From Aquila chrysaetos chrysaetos (lineage: Eukaryota; Chordata; Aves; Accipitriformes; Accipitridae), in contig NC_044009.1 in the NCBI RefSeq assembly GCF_900496995.4, positions 9,270,001-9,334,000 on the forward strand: a DNA stretch of 64,000 bases. Reading direction: 5' to 3'. The notes beneath the pieces are model-generated. The model was not told the DNA's origin. It ran no database searches and was given only the letters and a program-made list of their open reading frames with translations. This document shows positions 1 to 12,900 of the stretch, piece by piece. Position 1 is the first letter of the stretch. Every line of letters begins with the position of its first letter. The position numbers were made by a program, and so were the translations under genes.

Positions 1-3000
1 CCCGTCTTAGCTCTGCACCCACGCTCACTTTGTGCCAACTTTATGCAGGTTTGCAGGGGTCAGATGCACTCCATGGATGGTGTTAACAGATGGTGAACTC
101 TGCTTCGTATTTACTGATATGATTCCTGTCTGATCACATACCAGCTTAGTCTGCCAAGGAAGGCTGTATTCCCAAACCACCTTCTCTCCCTGCTTTTAGC
201 ACAGTCATTTAGCATCATGTCCAAGCAAATTACTCAGGATAATCTGATGTAAGGTAGAATTATCACCCACAGCTGCTGTTTTAACCCTTGGAAGGGTTAT
301 GGGTTAAGTTCTGCATGGGTTTTGAAGTATCCCATAGGTCATGTCTTGGAAACCACCATCAAGGAGTGAGATAGCAGCACAGTTCATCCCAGGATGAACA
401 GAGGCTGACACAAGTGCCTGCTCTACGATCAGGCCAGGGTGTCCCCACCTTGAGTGAGCCGGGCTCGGGGAAGGATGAGCCAGGATTGACTTCTGCCGTG
501 GGGGCTGGAAACATGGGACAGGCTTCAGAGCAGAAATGCAGGTCTCTTGGATTAGGAGGTCTCCTTCCAAGCAGTTGCGGGCTGCCCTGAGTGGGAAAAG
601 GAGGAAACGAATGGCACTTCATCACCTGCCTTCTGAAGGTGCCTTCCTCTCTCCATTGGGTGTAAAAGGGAACCTAGACTGATCAGCCTGACTTAACCTC
701 CAGTTACATGACATGTACCCCACCCCTGCACCCAGGGCGGTCCCACGGGTCCACAGGATGCAACCTAAAGCATCTCACTTAGAGGGGAGTACCAGGGTAT
801 CCCCAGACACACACAGCCCAGCTCCTCAGGGACCTGTGACCCACCCCACCACCACCCACATAGCCTGGGATATATGGTTTTGCTGTGCAGCACCTGTGAG
901 CAGGATCCTCAGCTCTCTGCACCCTCGGCACTTTATGGGTCCCTCATCCAGCAACCCAAGCACAATTACACCTGCTCTTCTGAGCAGGCTGTCAAACATC
1001 CATGACATCCAGACAAACAACAAAGCCTTTCAAATTTCCTGGATGAAAACTCCTGGCAGTTGTGTCTTGGGAAATCCCAGTGCACAGTTGCTGCACATCT
1101 CCTGCTTATGCTGGTCCTTCCGGAAGGGAATTGCAGACCACCTGCAAGCACCAGAAAGATTTCTGCATGCAAAGCTGGCAACACTTCCCCTACACACTGT
1201 GCTGCTTATTCTTGGAAGCAAATAAAAAAGCAAGAATTTTTTTACTGAGTTAAAAAAGACTAAGGGGTTGCACACCACACAGGAAACTTGTGAAAAGGGT
1301 AAAGGCATTGAAACTTGTTGATCTAGACTCCGAGCCATGGCACGTTAGAGATTTTCATTTTGCTGATGCTGAAAGAAGGTTAAATTGTTCCCAGGCACTC
1401 ACTGATGTCTTCCTGACCCCAGAGTCTTTCACTCAGAGATTTCTTATTACTTATCGTATGTTTCATTTCCTCCCCGCCTTCCCATCTTCCCCTCACAAAG
1501 TTGTCCTGAAATGTGGCCCTTGTAGGGAGCGGGCAGTGGGATGGAGAGTGTGGGTGGGGTGTCATTCAGCAGATAACATGTCCTTCCCAAACACAGAGAA
1601 GGGTGCAGATTAACTGGGTGTATCAAGGAAGAGAGGTGAGGGCATGCGGTGCAGACGATGCTGAGCAGTGGTCTTCGTGCCTGGATGGGAGCTGAGGGAG
1701 CATGGGGTGACAGAGGCAGTCTGGGTGGACATGCTTTGGTGCTCTGATGGGGCATGAGCTTGGGGACTGGTGTGTGCTGCAACATGGGCAGGACATGTTC
1801 CAAAGGCACCGGGTGAGCTTACACCTCTCAGTGCAAAGGAGAGGAGATGGAGATGATCTTGGTGATAAAGAGGCAGGAGCAGCAGGCTTAGACCTCCTTG
1901 CCCAGTGGGACTGGCCCTATCCTGCACAGACACACAGCAGGAAGGGATGAAACCCTATTTAATGTTGGGCTCCTCTAAACCTGTTATCAAAAGATGAGGT
2001 TCCTCATTACAATTCCTTTATTTCTCTCACATTCAGAGCTGCCAGTGAAGGGTCAGCAGCACTTATGAAATTTTCAATTCTCGCAGGTTTTGAATTTACA
2101 TGTTTTTTGCTGTGTCTGAGCTGGAAGAAGATTATGAATAAAAGATTAAAATTGGAGGTCTCCAATCATTTAAGAGCAATGCAACAAGCATTTATTCCGG
2201 GAATGAGCACAAGCCAAACACTGCTGCATGCATACCAAAAATTAGCAGCAAACTTCAAACAGGGCCTAAACAAAAGGCTGTGCTCTTTGATGTGACTCTC
2301 TGCTGGGGTGTGGGGAGGAATGAACCTGGGGAGCTGGAAATCTCTGGGCTCTGCAGGGTCTAGGGAGCAAAGCAACAGCCTCCTTGACTCCAGATGCTCC
2401 AGAGGAGAGATGAGTCCCGCTGGCTCCATTGATGCTTTTCCACTGCCGAGCCCTGCTGAGAGGCATTAGTATTGTACAGGAGTGTCTTGTGCAAGTGATG
2501 GTGCTCTTCAAGAGAGAACGGAGGGGTGGGTGGTGGGAAAAGGAGGGTGACTAAGACAGATTTGGGTGAACTAAGATGTGGCTGAGAGACGTGGGAAGAG
2601 CTGAGGCAGGAGGAGGAACTGGGATGAGCTGAGGAGCAGAGGGGAGGCAAGGTAGGTCTGAGTAGGGTGGGAGCTGAAATAAGAGGCCAGGACAAGCCAT
2701 GCCTGGTGTGGAAAAGGGCTTTTCATAACTAGAGGCAATGGCTTACTGAGTATAAGCTTTGCAAAGGGAAAAAAAGTTCTAGCAAAATCTTTGACTTCTC
2801 TGCTCAGAGAGATGAAAACAGGATGGCACTTGCTGGTGCGTGGCCCCTTCTCTGGCCATGGGCATATTTCTGTGCATGTTCTCACCACGCAAAAAATCCC
2901 ATTCCTTGCTCCTATCGATACCTGACCTTCCTCCCTGCATCCTCACTTTTCCAGGTGCTTTGACTTCAGTTCATTTCTTTATCAACACTATGGTACTTAA

Positions 3001-3390
3001 GGGAATAGGCACAGACGTGGCTTGTGGTTCCCAGCACAACCTCTCTCAGGCTTTGCTGGGATAAGAGACATCCAGCCTGAAGTGTTAGCCTCCTTAGTGC
3101 TGTTCCTGCCTCAGTTTCCCTAGTTCTTTCAGAGTCCTGCTCCCATGCCTGAGCCAGAAGCTCAGATCTCACTCCTCCAGTCCATGGGTCCTTTGCCCGC
3201 ACCGTGTCTGTGCAGGTGCCACCAGATGTGTTTGTTTGCAGTGGCCTGGCATTACCTGTTCAGAGAGCCCCCGTGGCTGGTGCTGGTGGGGGGGAAGGCA
3301 GCAGAAGGGCCTGTGATCAGGAGAGGCTGGCAGGACCCCAGCCATGCACAGCAAGGACATGCCTGGAGGGGTCTGAGGGGAACATGGTGC
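1..3390. other. intergenic, no gene recognised
   Basis: No open frame here resembles a known protein. The open stretches are short, overlap on both strands and have no splice-bounded conserved peptide. The block at about 2065-2290 is AT-rich with TAAT- and ATTTA-like words and could be a regulatory element. About 2500-2700 is strongly purine-rich on the + strand. If the human gene order holds, this would lie between EPHA8 and C1QA, but no EPHA8 exon (kinase, SAM domain or C-terminus) was seen. Confidence 0.5.
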
Positions 3391-3394
3391 TATG

Positions 3395-3515
3395 GGACAA
3401 CCTGATCTGTGACAGGTGACAGTCCCACTGTGAACGTCATGCTGGACAGGACAACCCAGAGGTCCCTTTCACCAACCCTGCTGGATCCTGTGAAATTTCC
3501 AGGCAGTGAAATATT
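3395..3515 (+). repeat. CR1 LINE 3' remnant, degraded
   Basis: The stretch holds 'acaacctgatctgtga' followed by 'agaggtccctttcaccaaccctgctgga'-like text. This resembles the usual CR1 3' UTR wording, 'caacctgatct' then 'gaggtcccttccaacc'. Only about 120 bases remain and the terminal ATTCTATG-type repeat is not preserved. The match is from memory of the family, so it is tentative. Confidence 0.45.
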
Positions 3516-6500
3516 TCTAAGCAGCAGATCTCATCAATAAATGCTGTACATAAAGCACTAAAATATTATGATATAGCTTTCCAAGACATTTCCAGGACTT
3601 TCACCTTTTTTATGAGCAAGGGCTGGACAATGCAGTTGTAGGCAGCATCCCCCCACAGCCTGTACCTGTCCTGCATCTCTCTCCCCCTCCTGGAGCAGTA
3701 GTGGGTTTCAGCAAAATGTGACAGAGGACAGCAAGCACGGAGGAACTTGTGTTGCTACAGGCTTTATGGAAATAGATGACAGCCAGAGAAAGAGCATGAG
3801 ACATAGCAGTGCCCCCGCAGACAAGATGGTGGCAGCCTGAGCTTGCGTCTACATATGTCCAGGAGAAGGCACGAAAGAGGGACCTGTGACAGCTCCCTGT
3901 AGGCAAAGCTTTGCTTCAAGCTTGCAATGAGCCTTGAGACATTGTCCTGAAGGAAAGTGCCCCCGAGAATACTTGTAGCTCATGTGCTCTGGTTTTCCAT
4001 ACTTCACCCTTGTCCCCTGCTCTCCTGACACTGTGTCTTCAGCTGCTCCCTGAAATCATCCCACCATCTATCCTTCACCTTCTTCCCGGGCCTCCCCATG
4101 GCCGGTCCTTCTGAGAGGAAGCAGCCTTCTGAGGGCAACTGGCAGCATGGTGACGCATCCTTGGTGGTGAGGGGACCTCATGGTGCCCATAACCATGGGT
4201 TACACCGGGTTTCACCTCCCTGCCTATGTCCTTTGAACAAGGCAGTGCCCAAGGAGGACAGCTGTGATGGGGATGATGTGTTGTCTGCAAGAGGGTGGCA
4301 ACACAGAGCTCCTTCCCAGGAAGAGCAGAGAGTCACAGCCTCTTTGAAATTCCCTGCACACGCAAGCTGGGGAGCCAGGAGGGGCACTGAGCTGGGGAGA
4401 GCTTGGGCTTTGTTTTCTCTCTGCAGAGTGCCTGTCAGAGACACCCACCTCCGGGAGGACAGGATAGACAGATGGACGTGGCTGGGCTGAGCAATGCTCA
4501 TGGTGGGCTGCAGGGAGCTCCCTGTGCTTTGATAAGCTCTCAAGTGTCGGTGCTGACAGCCGCGGCTGCCGACTCTCTGCCCTTGCAAAATAGCGCCTTC
4601 AATTTGATCCTCTCCCAGGACTGCTCCAACCACTGAAAAAATCTCTTCCTCAGCTTTTACACATCCTCACTTCAGCAGCCAAGCCCCTGACACCACTCCT
4701 TTGGCATGGGGACTCAGTCCTACCCTCAGGGCAGAGCCCTCCTTGCCCACCCTGCTCTTGTTGAGCATCCCCAGGCTGCTGGTCCTGCTCCGACTCGGGG
4801 TTCTGGTGCAGCCCGGCAAAAACTTTATTCAATCAGCCTATAACTGTGGGAGAAGGGCTGGGGGTGATGAGCAAGCTGTTAGTGGTGAAATGAAGCGGCT
4901 CAAGGATGACCCGTGCCTGGTTCGCCCCCAGTTCTCCAGCCTGGTGAAACACCCCTGGGAAGATGAGTGGGTCTGTGCCAGCTGCATCTCTCCAATGTCC
5001 TGCATCCTCTTGTTCTCACTCAATTTCCCAAGCCTACTACTATGTCTATATTCACATTTACTTTTCAAGCCTCTCTAAAATCCCAGTGCACTGCAAGTTG
5101 GGGAATTTAAGAGTAGTTGGTGAAAGGGACTCAACTGCACATGCCGCTTGAAGTACACAGGGTTGGCACCTGGTACCAGTCAGGTTTCAAGGGCCAGCAT
5201 TACAGCTGGGGTGAGATTCCCCAGTTTTTATGGATGTTCAATGTCCATGGGAGGCATTTGTGATGACTGCCCGCAGCTCTCGCTTATGCCAAGTGGCTGT
5301 CTCTCGCTGAGCTCGTGTTTTTGTGTAGGTGCTGGGAGCTGGAGTGTAGGACAAGAGAGCAGATCCAGTCAGACGTATCATGAGTTTACGGACTTGACAG
5401 TAGGAGGAGGTAGGCAAGGCTCCATCTGGAAGTGTGATGCAGGAAATTACTAGCATTTTTGCTTGTTTGCCCCAAACCTTTCTTTTCCCTGTTGCAGTTT
5501 CAGTATCTTCCCTTGTGGGTAGAGGCAGGGATGCAAACCTGTAACTTGTGGGGGCCAAGACAGGTACGTCTTGCCCTAGGTCACCTCCAGGAGGTTGGGT
5601 TTGCCCTCAAGTGAGCTTCTTGCTGCCATAGGCTATGTGTGGTCCCGGGATCCAGAACCCTCCCTGTGCACAGGTCCCACTGTGGGACCTGCTGCCCGTG
5701 GATTGTTGTGCAGGCTGAGTAGGGCAGGATGCTGCCTTAGACCCCGGCCCTGCGGGACACATGGAGACTGTTGGGTTCAATCAGTGTCTCACCTTTTTGG
5801 TCATTAGACCAGAACATTTTAGCATCTTCTGTAGCCCTGGGAGGAGGGTGAAGGGTGCCACAACCTTGTGGCAATCCCTGACCAGCCCCAGCCTCAGGTA
5901 CTGCTGCTGCCAGTCTCTCCTTTACTCTTCCTCCATGGTGGCATTGCTCTGCTTCTGCACAGCTTGGTTACTCCCAAGCCTGGATTAGCCACATTCCTGC
6001 CTCCACGTCTTCTGGGGGTAGGACAGGTCTGCTTTGGGGATCAGGTGTCTTCCCTGCTAGTGACCCTCCTGGCACTACAGAGCTGGGGGGAGCTGCCTGG
6101 GAATGCTTCCAGACCTCTATACTTGATGCTGAAGTGTTTCACCAGTTTTAGATGGAAAGTTTTGGGAGTCCAGGAGATGGCTTCTGGCTGAAAGCAGGGT
6201 GCAGTGCAGGCAGTCCCAGAGAGCCTGCCAGCAGGGGGGTGCAGAGGCCCCCAGATTTTTCAATGGCATCTTCCTGCACTCTGGTCCTGGAGCCTGCACC
6301 ACCAGTCTGGCCACAGCAGGCAGCCCATGCCCTCCTGGACTGCAGCCTGAGCGGTCAGTACAACTGGCTTGCAGCCAAGCCATGCTTCATGGAGGGCAGG
6401 ACCCACCAGCTGCCACTGAACTGCATGAGAATCTCTGAACTGCTGTTATTTTTTGTGTTCCTGACAAAGCCAATGGCTTAGAGGAGGGGTGGAAGCAAAG

Positions 6501-6675
6501 CAGGGAGAGAAGGGTGGTGGGATAGATGGAATGTCCTGCAAGACACACCGTAGGTTGCTCTGAGCCAGCACCAGTGATATCCCCAAACCAAACCCAGTTA
6601 CTTCTCCATGCTGGGTCCCTGAGCCATGTGAAAGGCCAAAGCAGAAAGTGCCATTGGGAGATGGAAACCCGACAC
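3516..6675. other. intergenic, no gene recognised
   Basis: Ordinary GC-moderate avian intergenic sequence. Open frames of up to about 150 codons on both strands show no family resemblance. I see no repeat, RNA gene or promoter that I can defend. Confidence 0.45.
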
Positions 6676-6777
6676 AGGGAAGGGAAGGGAAGGGAAGGGA
6701 AGGGAAGGGAAGGGAAGGGAAGGGAAGGGAAGGGAAGGGAAGGGAAGGGAAGGGAAGGGAAGGGAAGGGAAGGGAAA
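6676..6777 (+). repeat. (GGGAA)n pentanucleotide microsatellite
   Basis: About twenty perfect tandem copies of the five-base unit gggaa run without visible interruption. Both strands are open through it (Gly/Arg/Glu/Lys repeats on +, Phe/Pro/Ser/Leu repeats on -), so the long open frames here are artefacts of the repeat. Such an uninterrupted array is likely length-polymorphic. Confidence 0.97.
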
Positions 6778-8940
6778 GGCAGCAGGCTCTCCACAGTGAC
6801 AGGCTTACCAGACCAGCTGGTGTACTGGTCTGGGCACGCTGGGGATAGGCACCAGTAAAAGGCCAAGTCTCTGGAGTTAAAACAGGAGTTTCCTGTCTTG
6901 GTCCTCTGTCCCTCTTGTCAGAGCTCCAAGAGGAGTAGAGATGGCTGCCTGCCCATTTGTCTAACAGTTTGCCTGTCTTTAATCCTGTTTTTATCTCTTC
7001 TGCTTATCAGCCTTGATCATAGGCTCCATCAGCCTTCCCTTCCTTGCATGCCTCCCTCCACCGTCCCTGCTGGGAGCTTTGCGGCAAAGTACCCCACACA
7101 GCTGCTCACATCCCCTCGCTGTTGCAGCAGGAACCATGGTTCAGCTCCTGCTGTAGGCTGAGGAACCTGCCTGCAATCTGCCTCTCCTACTCTGGCAGTA
7201 GCTTTGTGCAGTCTGCTGATGGGATCTGCACCCCTCACCCCCCATCCCACAGCAGCAGGGTCTTTGGAGTCTCTTGCAGACAAGGGTAAAGCCCCTAAAG
7301 AGATGCTTTTGGGGACAACCAGACCCTAGTCACTGTCTGCCATGAGTGCTGTCTTCTCATCTTGCTGGCCACAACCAGCTTGGGCTTCCCTGGGCTCCCA
7401 CCCGCCACTAGCAGCACTGAGGAGCAACTGTCCCACAACCAGGGGCCAAGAAAAGCCTCCAGCAGCCATGGAAGAGATGGAGCAAAGCCCCATGCAAAAT
7501 ACTTGCTTTGCTGACCTTCAGAGGCCAGAACCTGAAAGCTGGTGAGCACTGACTTGAGCTTACCTGGGACATCACTGACTTGCTGGCAAGTCCAGCCACC
7601 CTCCCACAACCCTGCCCCAGCCCATGTGTAGGTCAGCCTTTGGTTCTCCTCTCCCCTGGCCTCCCCCATGGTCCTGGGGTCCTACCAGTGCCGGGCAGGG
7701 CTCCCCCACCTTTTGCACTGGCCTTTGTCTTGCTGAAGTGGAGCAAAGCATGAAATATGAATGAGCTGCCGTGGCCTGTCGCGTGCTGCTGGGCTGGACC
7801 CTGATTCGATTAGCACTGATGTTTCTTTCATGAGCAAGAAGCTTTCTCCTCTCTGGAGCTCTTTGCTGCAAACGCTGGGCTCAGTCACGGAAGCAGACGG
7901 CTGATTAACCACCCGCTGCCTACTGCTGCTCCTGCCTGCTGCTCCTGCCCGCCTGCCGGCCGTCCACTCCCTCCCTCCTGTCCCTGTCCCTGCCTGCTGT
8001 TGTCCCCCGCTACCTCCTACCACTCTGGAGCAAGCCCCGCTGCCTGCAGCCTGCTCTTGCTGCTGCTGCTGCCAGCATCTGGCTTTCTCCCTCTTCCTAG
8101 GCTGGCATTCGCCATGGGTCCTTTCTATGCCAAATGCAGAGTTGTTTTCACGGTGTGATAGGGCTGGGTATTTCCAGATGTGGAGAAGCACTGCTAAGGG
8201 AAGAGATGGTTGGACCCTGCCTGGTGTGGAGGCTACGGTTCAAGGTGTGCAACCGGCTACCTCCTGCACGAAGGACACAGCTTCTGCTTCTGCTCCTGCT
8301 CTGGAGACACAGGGTCGGCTCCTGAACAGGCTGATAAATGTTCTCTCTTCAGCAAGATCTTGATAATTTTCCTAATGACCAGGCCGGCAAAATAAGCCTG
8401 GCTCCTGAGAATTCATCTGGGTTATTTCAGGCAGCTAATTGTACCTAGCAAAGACGTTCCTACTGTTCAAATTTTTCAGTTATCTGGGACAATGTGAGTG
8501 CTAACAGGCTTCCCCAGAGCTGCTCTGTGGGGCAGGGAGAAGGGGACACAGCAAAGATCATAGTGCATCTGTGTCTCTCTATCTCTATGCTTTTGTAAGG
8601 TAACCTTGAAGCTGGTATGTACCATCAGCTTTAAAACTTTGTGCATCCCAACTTGCCTCAGCTTGCTTTGTGCAAGAACAGCCATTCCTCCCTGGCTCCA
8701 CCTGCACACATGAACACGTGGCTTACACACGGCAGGATCTTGGCTGCCTCTTTCCCCACAATCAGCTGCAGGAGGCATCGAAGGCACCAGAACTTCGCAC
8801 AAAATTAAACGCTTGAATATCTGGAAAGGGCTGGGTAATTTTGCAGCTGAAAACTTTCCCTCTGCCTTTTGTATCCCTGAATTGCATCTGTGCTGTTAAT
8901 CATGTGCATGAGTAAAATTTCCCAGGCAGTACTGTTGGGG
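6778..8940. other. intergenic, no gene recognised
   Basis: No recognisable coding exon. Around 7900-8100 the + strand is pyrimidine-rich with several cctgctgctcc-like words. That gives a Gln/Gly-rich open frame on the minus strand, which I read as a low-complexity effect rather than a gene. Confidence 0.45.
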
Positions 8941-8944
8941 GCGA

Positions 8945-9085
8945 AAAAATCTCCATCTGTGAAGATTTTCAGCGCTCAGTTGGACAAGGGCAACAAGATC
9001 TGACTTTGAAGTCAGCCATGCTTGGAGCTGCTGGCTGGACTGTGGACCTCCAGAGAGCCCTTCCAACCTAAATCTTTGGCTGAGC
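8945..9085 (+). repeat. CR1 LINE 3' fragment
   Basis: The order 'gaagattttcagcgctcag', 'ttggacaagggcaacaagatctg', 'actttgaagtcagcc', then 'gacctccagagagcccttcc' and 'aacctaaatct' follows the CR1 3' region almost word for word (established avian repeat family). Divergence is visible but moderate. The short terminal octamer repeats are missing, so the 3' edge is eroded or cut. Confidence 0.72.
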
Positions 9086-9825
9086 CTCATTTCATGACAG
9101 GCCTGGCAACTCGGACCTTCTGGGCTGTGTGTTTTTGCTCTTTCCCTGCTGGAACAATCCAGTCCATCCTCTCCAGTGTTGTTTTGCTCTGGGAAAAGCT
9201 CCGTCCTTTCTTAGACGTGGATTTCAATCACAGCCATGCACCACCAGCTCTGTTCCCACCCAGAGACTCATTGACCTTCAACAGGTGCAGTTCAGAAGAT
9301 GGTGCAATTAGCTCCAGAGCTAATTTTTCTGTCTGCCCACATATGGTGTGACTTCTTGGGTGCAGTTTGAGAAATGGGAGTGACATCATTAATGTGGGTG
9401 GATTACATACTCCAGCTCCCCTGCAGTGCCCCTTAGCCAAGGGCACAGGTTTTCCATGCTCTTCTGCCCACACTCCAAGGTGAGGCAACATGATGGAGAG
9501 GAACGACCTCTGATGCATGACAGGTATAAGCCAGTCTGCTGAAATAAATGGAGTATCAATGGGACAAGAGCTGAGATGCCATAAAGCGGTCTAAATGCAC
9601 TGACTTCAGCGCTTCAGCCTCCGAAGGACTGACCCAGTTCTCACCCCCAAATCCCACTGCCTCCTCTGTCCTGGGGTGGCTATTTTTGGGAGTCCATCGC
9701 CGGCTTGGGAGAGTCTGGGCTGTGCCCCGGGATGCAGCCTTTCCCTGGCAGCAGCCTTTGCTGCCTCCCTGCCCAGCAGGTGGTCTGCCTGCCGGGATGC
9801 TGCTTGCAGACACTTTCCGCTGCTC
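9086..9825. other. intergenic, no gene recognised
   Basis: No recognisable coding sequence, repeat or RNA gene. GC content rises towards the CpG-dense patch that follows. Confidence 0.4.
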
Positions 9826-9829
9826 TGCC

Positions 9830-9975
9830 TTTGCCTCCCGCGCGGGGAGGGCAGGGATGGAGGCAGGCGGCGGCGAGCAGCGATCCCGCGGCCCCGGGGA
9901 GCACTTGACACGCGATTCCTCTCACACAGACAGTGCTTTACACGCTATTGCTGGCACAACACAGCGAGCGGCCAG
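9830..9975. promoter_or_regulatory. short CpG-dense patch (possible CpG island)
   Basis: CpG dinucleotides are unusually dense for this window, with runs such as 'tcccgcgcggggag', 'aggcggcggcgagcagcgat' and 'cccgcggccccgg'. Most flanking DNA is CpG-poor. This could be an unmethylated element, an orphan promoter or a distal enhancer. No exon-like open frame with convincing splice sites is attached. Confidence 0.35.
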
Positions 9976-12900
9976 GGGTTTCTCTGACACACACGCTCCT
10001 CCCCGCAGCTCCCTGGGCTCATCCTTCTCTCAGCCGTCATACCAAAGACACTGGCTGCTGCTCTGGCAGCATGAGTGGTCTCTGCTCATCAGAGCCCGGG
10101 GGAACAGTGGCAGAGCAGGCTCATCACCCTGCCTCTGCTCCCTTTGCTCTGCCTTCCTCTGTTCCTCCACTCCTCACTGCCTGGCTGCCCCAGGCCACTG
10201 GTGAACCCTTGATTGGGATGGGGATGGCTTTACCCCTACAACATCCACTGGACTGGAGTCAACGGTGGAAGATGCAGGGCAAGCCGACCGTCCCAGCTAT
10301 AGCAAGTAATTAGCCACCCCACTCCACCAGTCAAGCATGGTTAATAGATTTTTTTTTTCCAAATTGAATTTATCGCTCTTGGCTCTTGTGGCCAGGCTTT
10401 ATGGTCTATCTGTGTTCTCCCAGCTCCAGCTGACAGTGGCTCGCACTCCTGTGGGCCAAGTTTAGCGGTGCAAATCCAGGCCCTTACTGTGTTTGTTACA
10501 GTGGTCCTGCCCTGGAAGGTCTCTGCTTACATTGCAGCTCCTCCTCGTCCCTCACTCGTTCTGCTATGCCCAGCCTGAGGGGTGACCAGGCCCTATGTCT
10601 AACATAAGGTGTTGGTAACACCTCCAGGTGTTCCTAAATCCTGGACCATTTCTCCAGCTCTTGCACTTCAGTTTGGGGCCATGTATGTGCACAGAGGGTT
10701 CAATATGTTTTTTTCTCTATGCATTTGTCTGTGGTGCACTTCATCTGCCGTTGTGTTGGCCACGCACCACAGTCAGCCAGGTCTCCCCGACAAGCCTAAT
10801 CTGGGCTTAAAGCTCCAGGAAAGAGGGATGGGGAACCTTGGGGGCAAAGTGAGTGACTCTGCCAGTGGACCATCACTAGGTGCTACAAGCTCTGTAAGGG
10901 AATGACAGCAGACACACTGTTGAGGCAATGGCAGCTGTGGCCACCCAAGCACAGGAGATGCCCCAGAAGGTCCAGTCCAGGGGGAAAATTCAGGGGTTTT
11001 GGAACTGGGAATGTCATAACCAAGGGGGAAGCACTATCCCATGCTGCTGAGATTTGTGTACTAAAGGGTAAACAGCTGATGTGTGCAAGAGGATGATTAA
11101 GGGGGACCTCTGGTTGCCCATGTCAAGGCTATCAGAGCAGAGACGTGGACTGTGGGGGCATGCAGAAGGATGGTCCCCTGCCCAGAGATGCTCTGTGCCC
11201 TGGTGTAGTCCGGTGGGATGGCTGGCGAGCCCCATGCAGGTTGTGGCTGCAAAGGATGGTTGACACGCTCTTTTTCTCCTGGACATCAGGCTTCAGACTC
11301 CATCTGCTGTAATAAAAGTGGAATTTCCCTGGCTTGTGCTGAGCTGCCTGTGCTGGGGGAATACGCGGCACTGCTGGTGCTCAGCAGTGAGCAGAAGAAA
11401 ACTAGGGCAGGCAGGGATGAGCTGGGCTGTGGATGCAGCCTTGGGAAGCCCGGGTATTTCCCAGGAAGGCTGAAACCTCCACTCAGCTTGATTAGCAAGA
11501 ACACCAGGAGCGGTCTAGCTCAGCAGAAAGAGGACAGAGGCCACTCCAGATGGTCCTTCCAGCATCACTCATGTGAGTCAGGGCTTTTTGCAGCATCCCT
11601 GTGATACAGGAAAGTCTTCTGTGCAGATGTGCTCCCTGGATGCCCAGTGCTGTGGAGCAGAGGAGCTGCCGCCCCAGTTTGTAACTGGGAGCATCCCATC
11701 AGGGATGCAGGTCTGCATGGTCACACATGTGCAGTGGAGTCTGCACTGGAACATGCACAGAACAGGTCTGCAGTGCTTTATCAGCAAAAAACCTGCTTTC
11801 CCTCTTCCCAGTGCTCTCCCTGGGGTAGTTTGGGGCCATGTCTCCGGATGGGATGCCCCTGCTTCTCTGCCCATATCCCAGGGCTTTTTCTCTCCCTGTC
11901 CATGCCCCTCACACCCTGCACGTCAGGAGTCTGTAGCCAGCCATGTTTGCTGCAGAGGCGCAGAAACCAAGCCCTCACTTAGGGGCAGGGCTGGATGTGG
12001 CTCTGATGCCAGGTGCAGGGCTGCATGGGATCCATGCTGGCCCTGCCTGCCTCCCTTCCCCTGGCTGCCTGGGGCTGCCTGCTCCCGGCTCTGCTGGCAG
12101 GGATGTGTGGGCAGCTCCTGCCCATTTATGTGTGAGGAAAGAGAAAATACAGACTGGTGATTTTCTCTGGGGGGCTGAGCACAGATCAATCTCACTGTGC
12201 GCTGTGAAGCCTAAAGGACACCTTGAAAACTTCTTTTGTCAGGAAAGAAGCTGATTTCTCTCTCCCTGGGGACTTCCCAACAGATTTCCAGCATCTGAGA
12301 GAGCATCTTCCCTATGCCCACTTTCCCTGACACCCACCAGCAGAGCATGCCCATGGGCTGCCACCGAGCTCTGGGCAGGGGATCCCCGGGCTGGTATGGG
12401 GTGCAGGGGAACCATTTTCATGGATCCATGTCTTTCCCCAGGGTCGCTGCAGTCTCTGGTCTTTGTGGCCTCTGCCCAAGAGGCCTCATATCCCTGGATG
12501 GGGAATGTGCCCAGAGAGAGGGTTTCATCCCAGTCCTACAGGTCCTGGCACAGGGGCAGACGTTGGTCTCCAGTGGTCACTCCCTCTTTGGCTCAGCCGC
12601 ACAGGATCAGACATGCAGACGGCTGCAAGCTGTGGGACATCTTTGCAGGGCCAGCTCAGCCTTCGCCTGTCGCAGGTGCCAGCCAAGGAAATGTCAGGGC
12701 AGAGGGCCAGGTCAGGGCATCGGCAGCATCCCCGCAGCTGGGGCCAGACCCTGCACAGTGGGTGGATCCAGGAGGTTTCCATGAAACAGGAGTGTCCCCC
12801 TCCTCCCTTCCTATTGTGGCTGCTCCCTTCATCCCTCCTGACTCATCCGGCTCCCAAGCCTGGCTGTGCCTCAGCCTCTTGGCTTGGCACAGCAGAGGGG

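Noticed and set aside
6387-6866. 159-codon minus-strand frame with FPSLP repeats
   Set aside because: Produced by the (GGGAA)n microsatellite.
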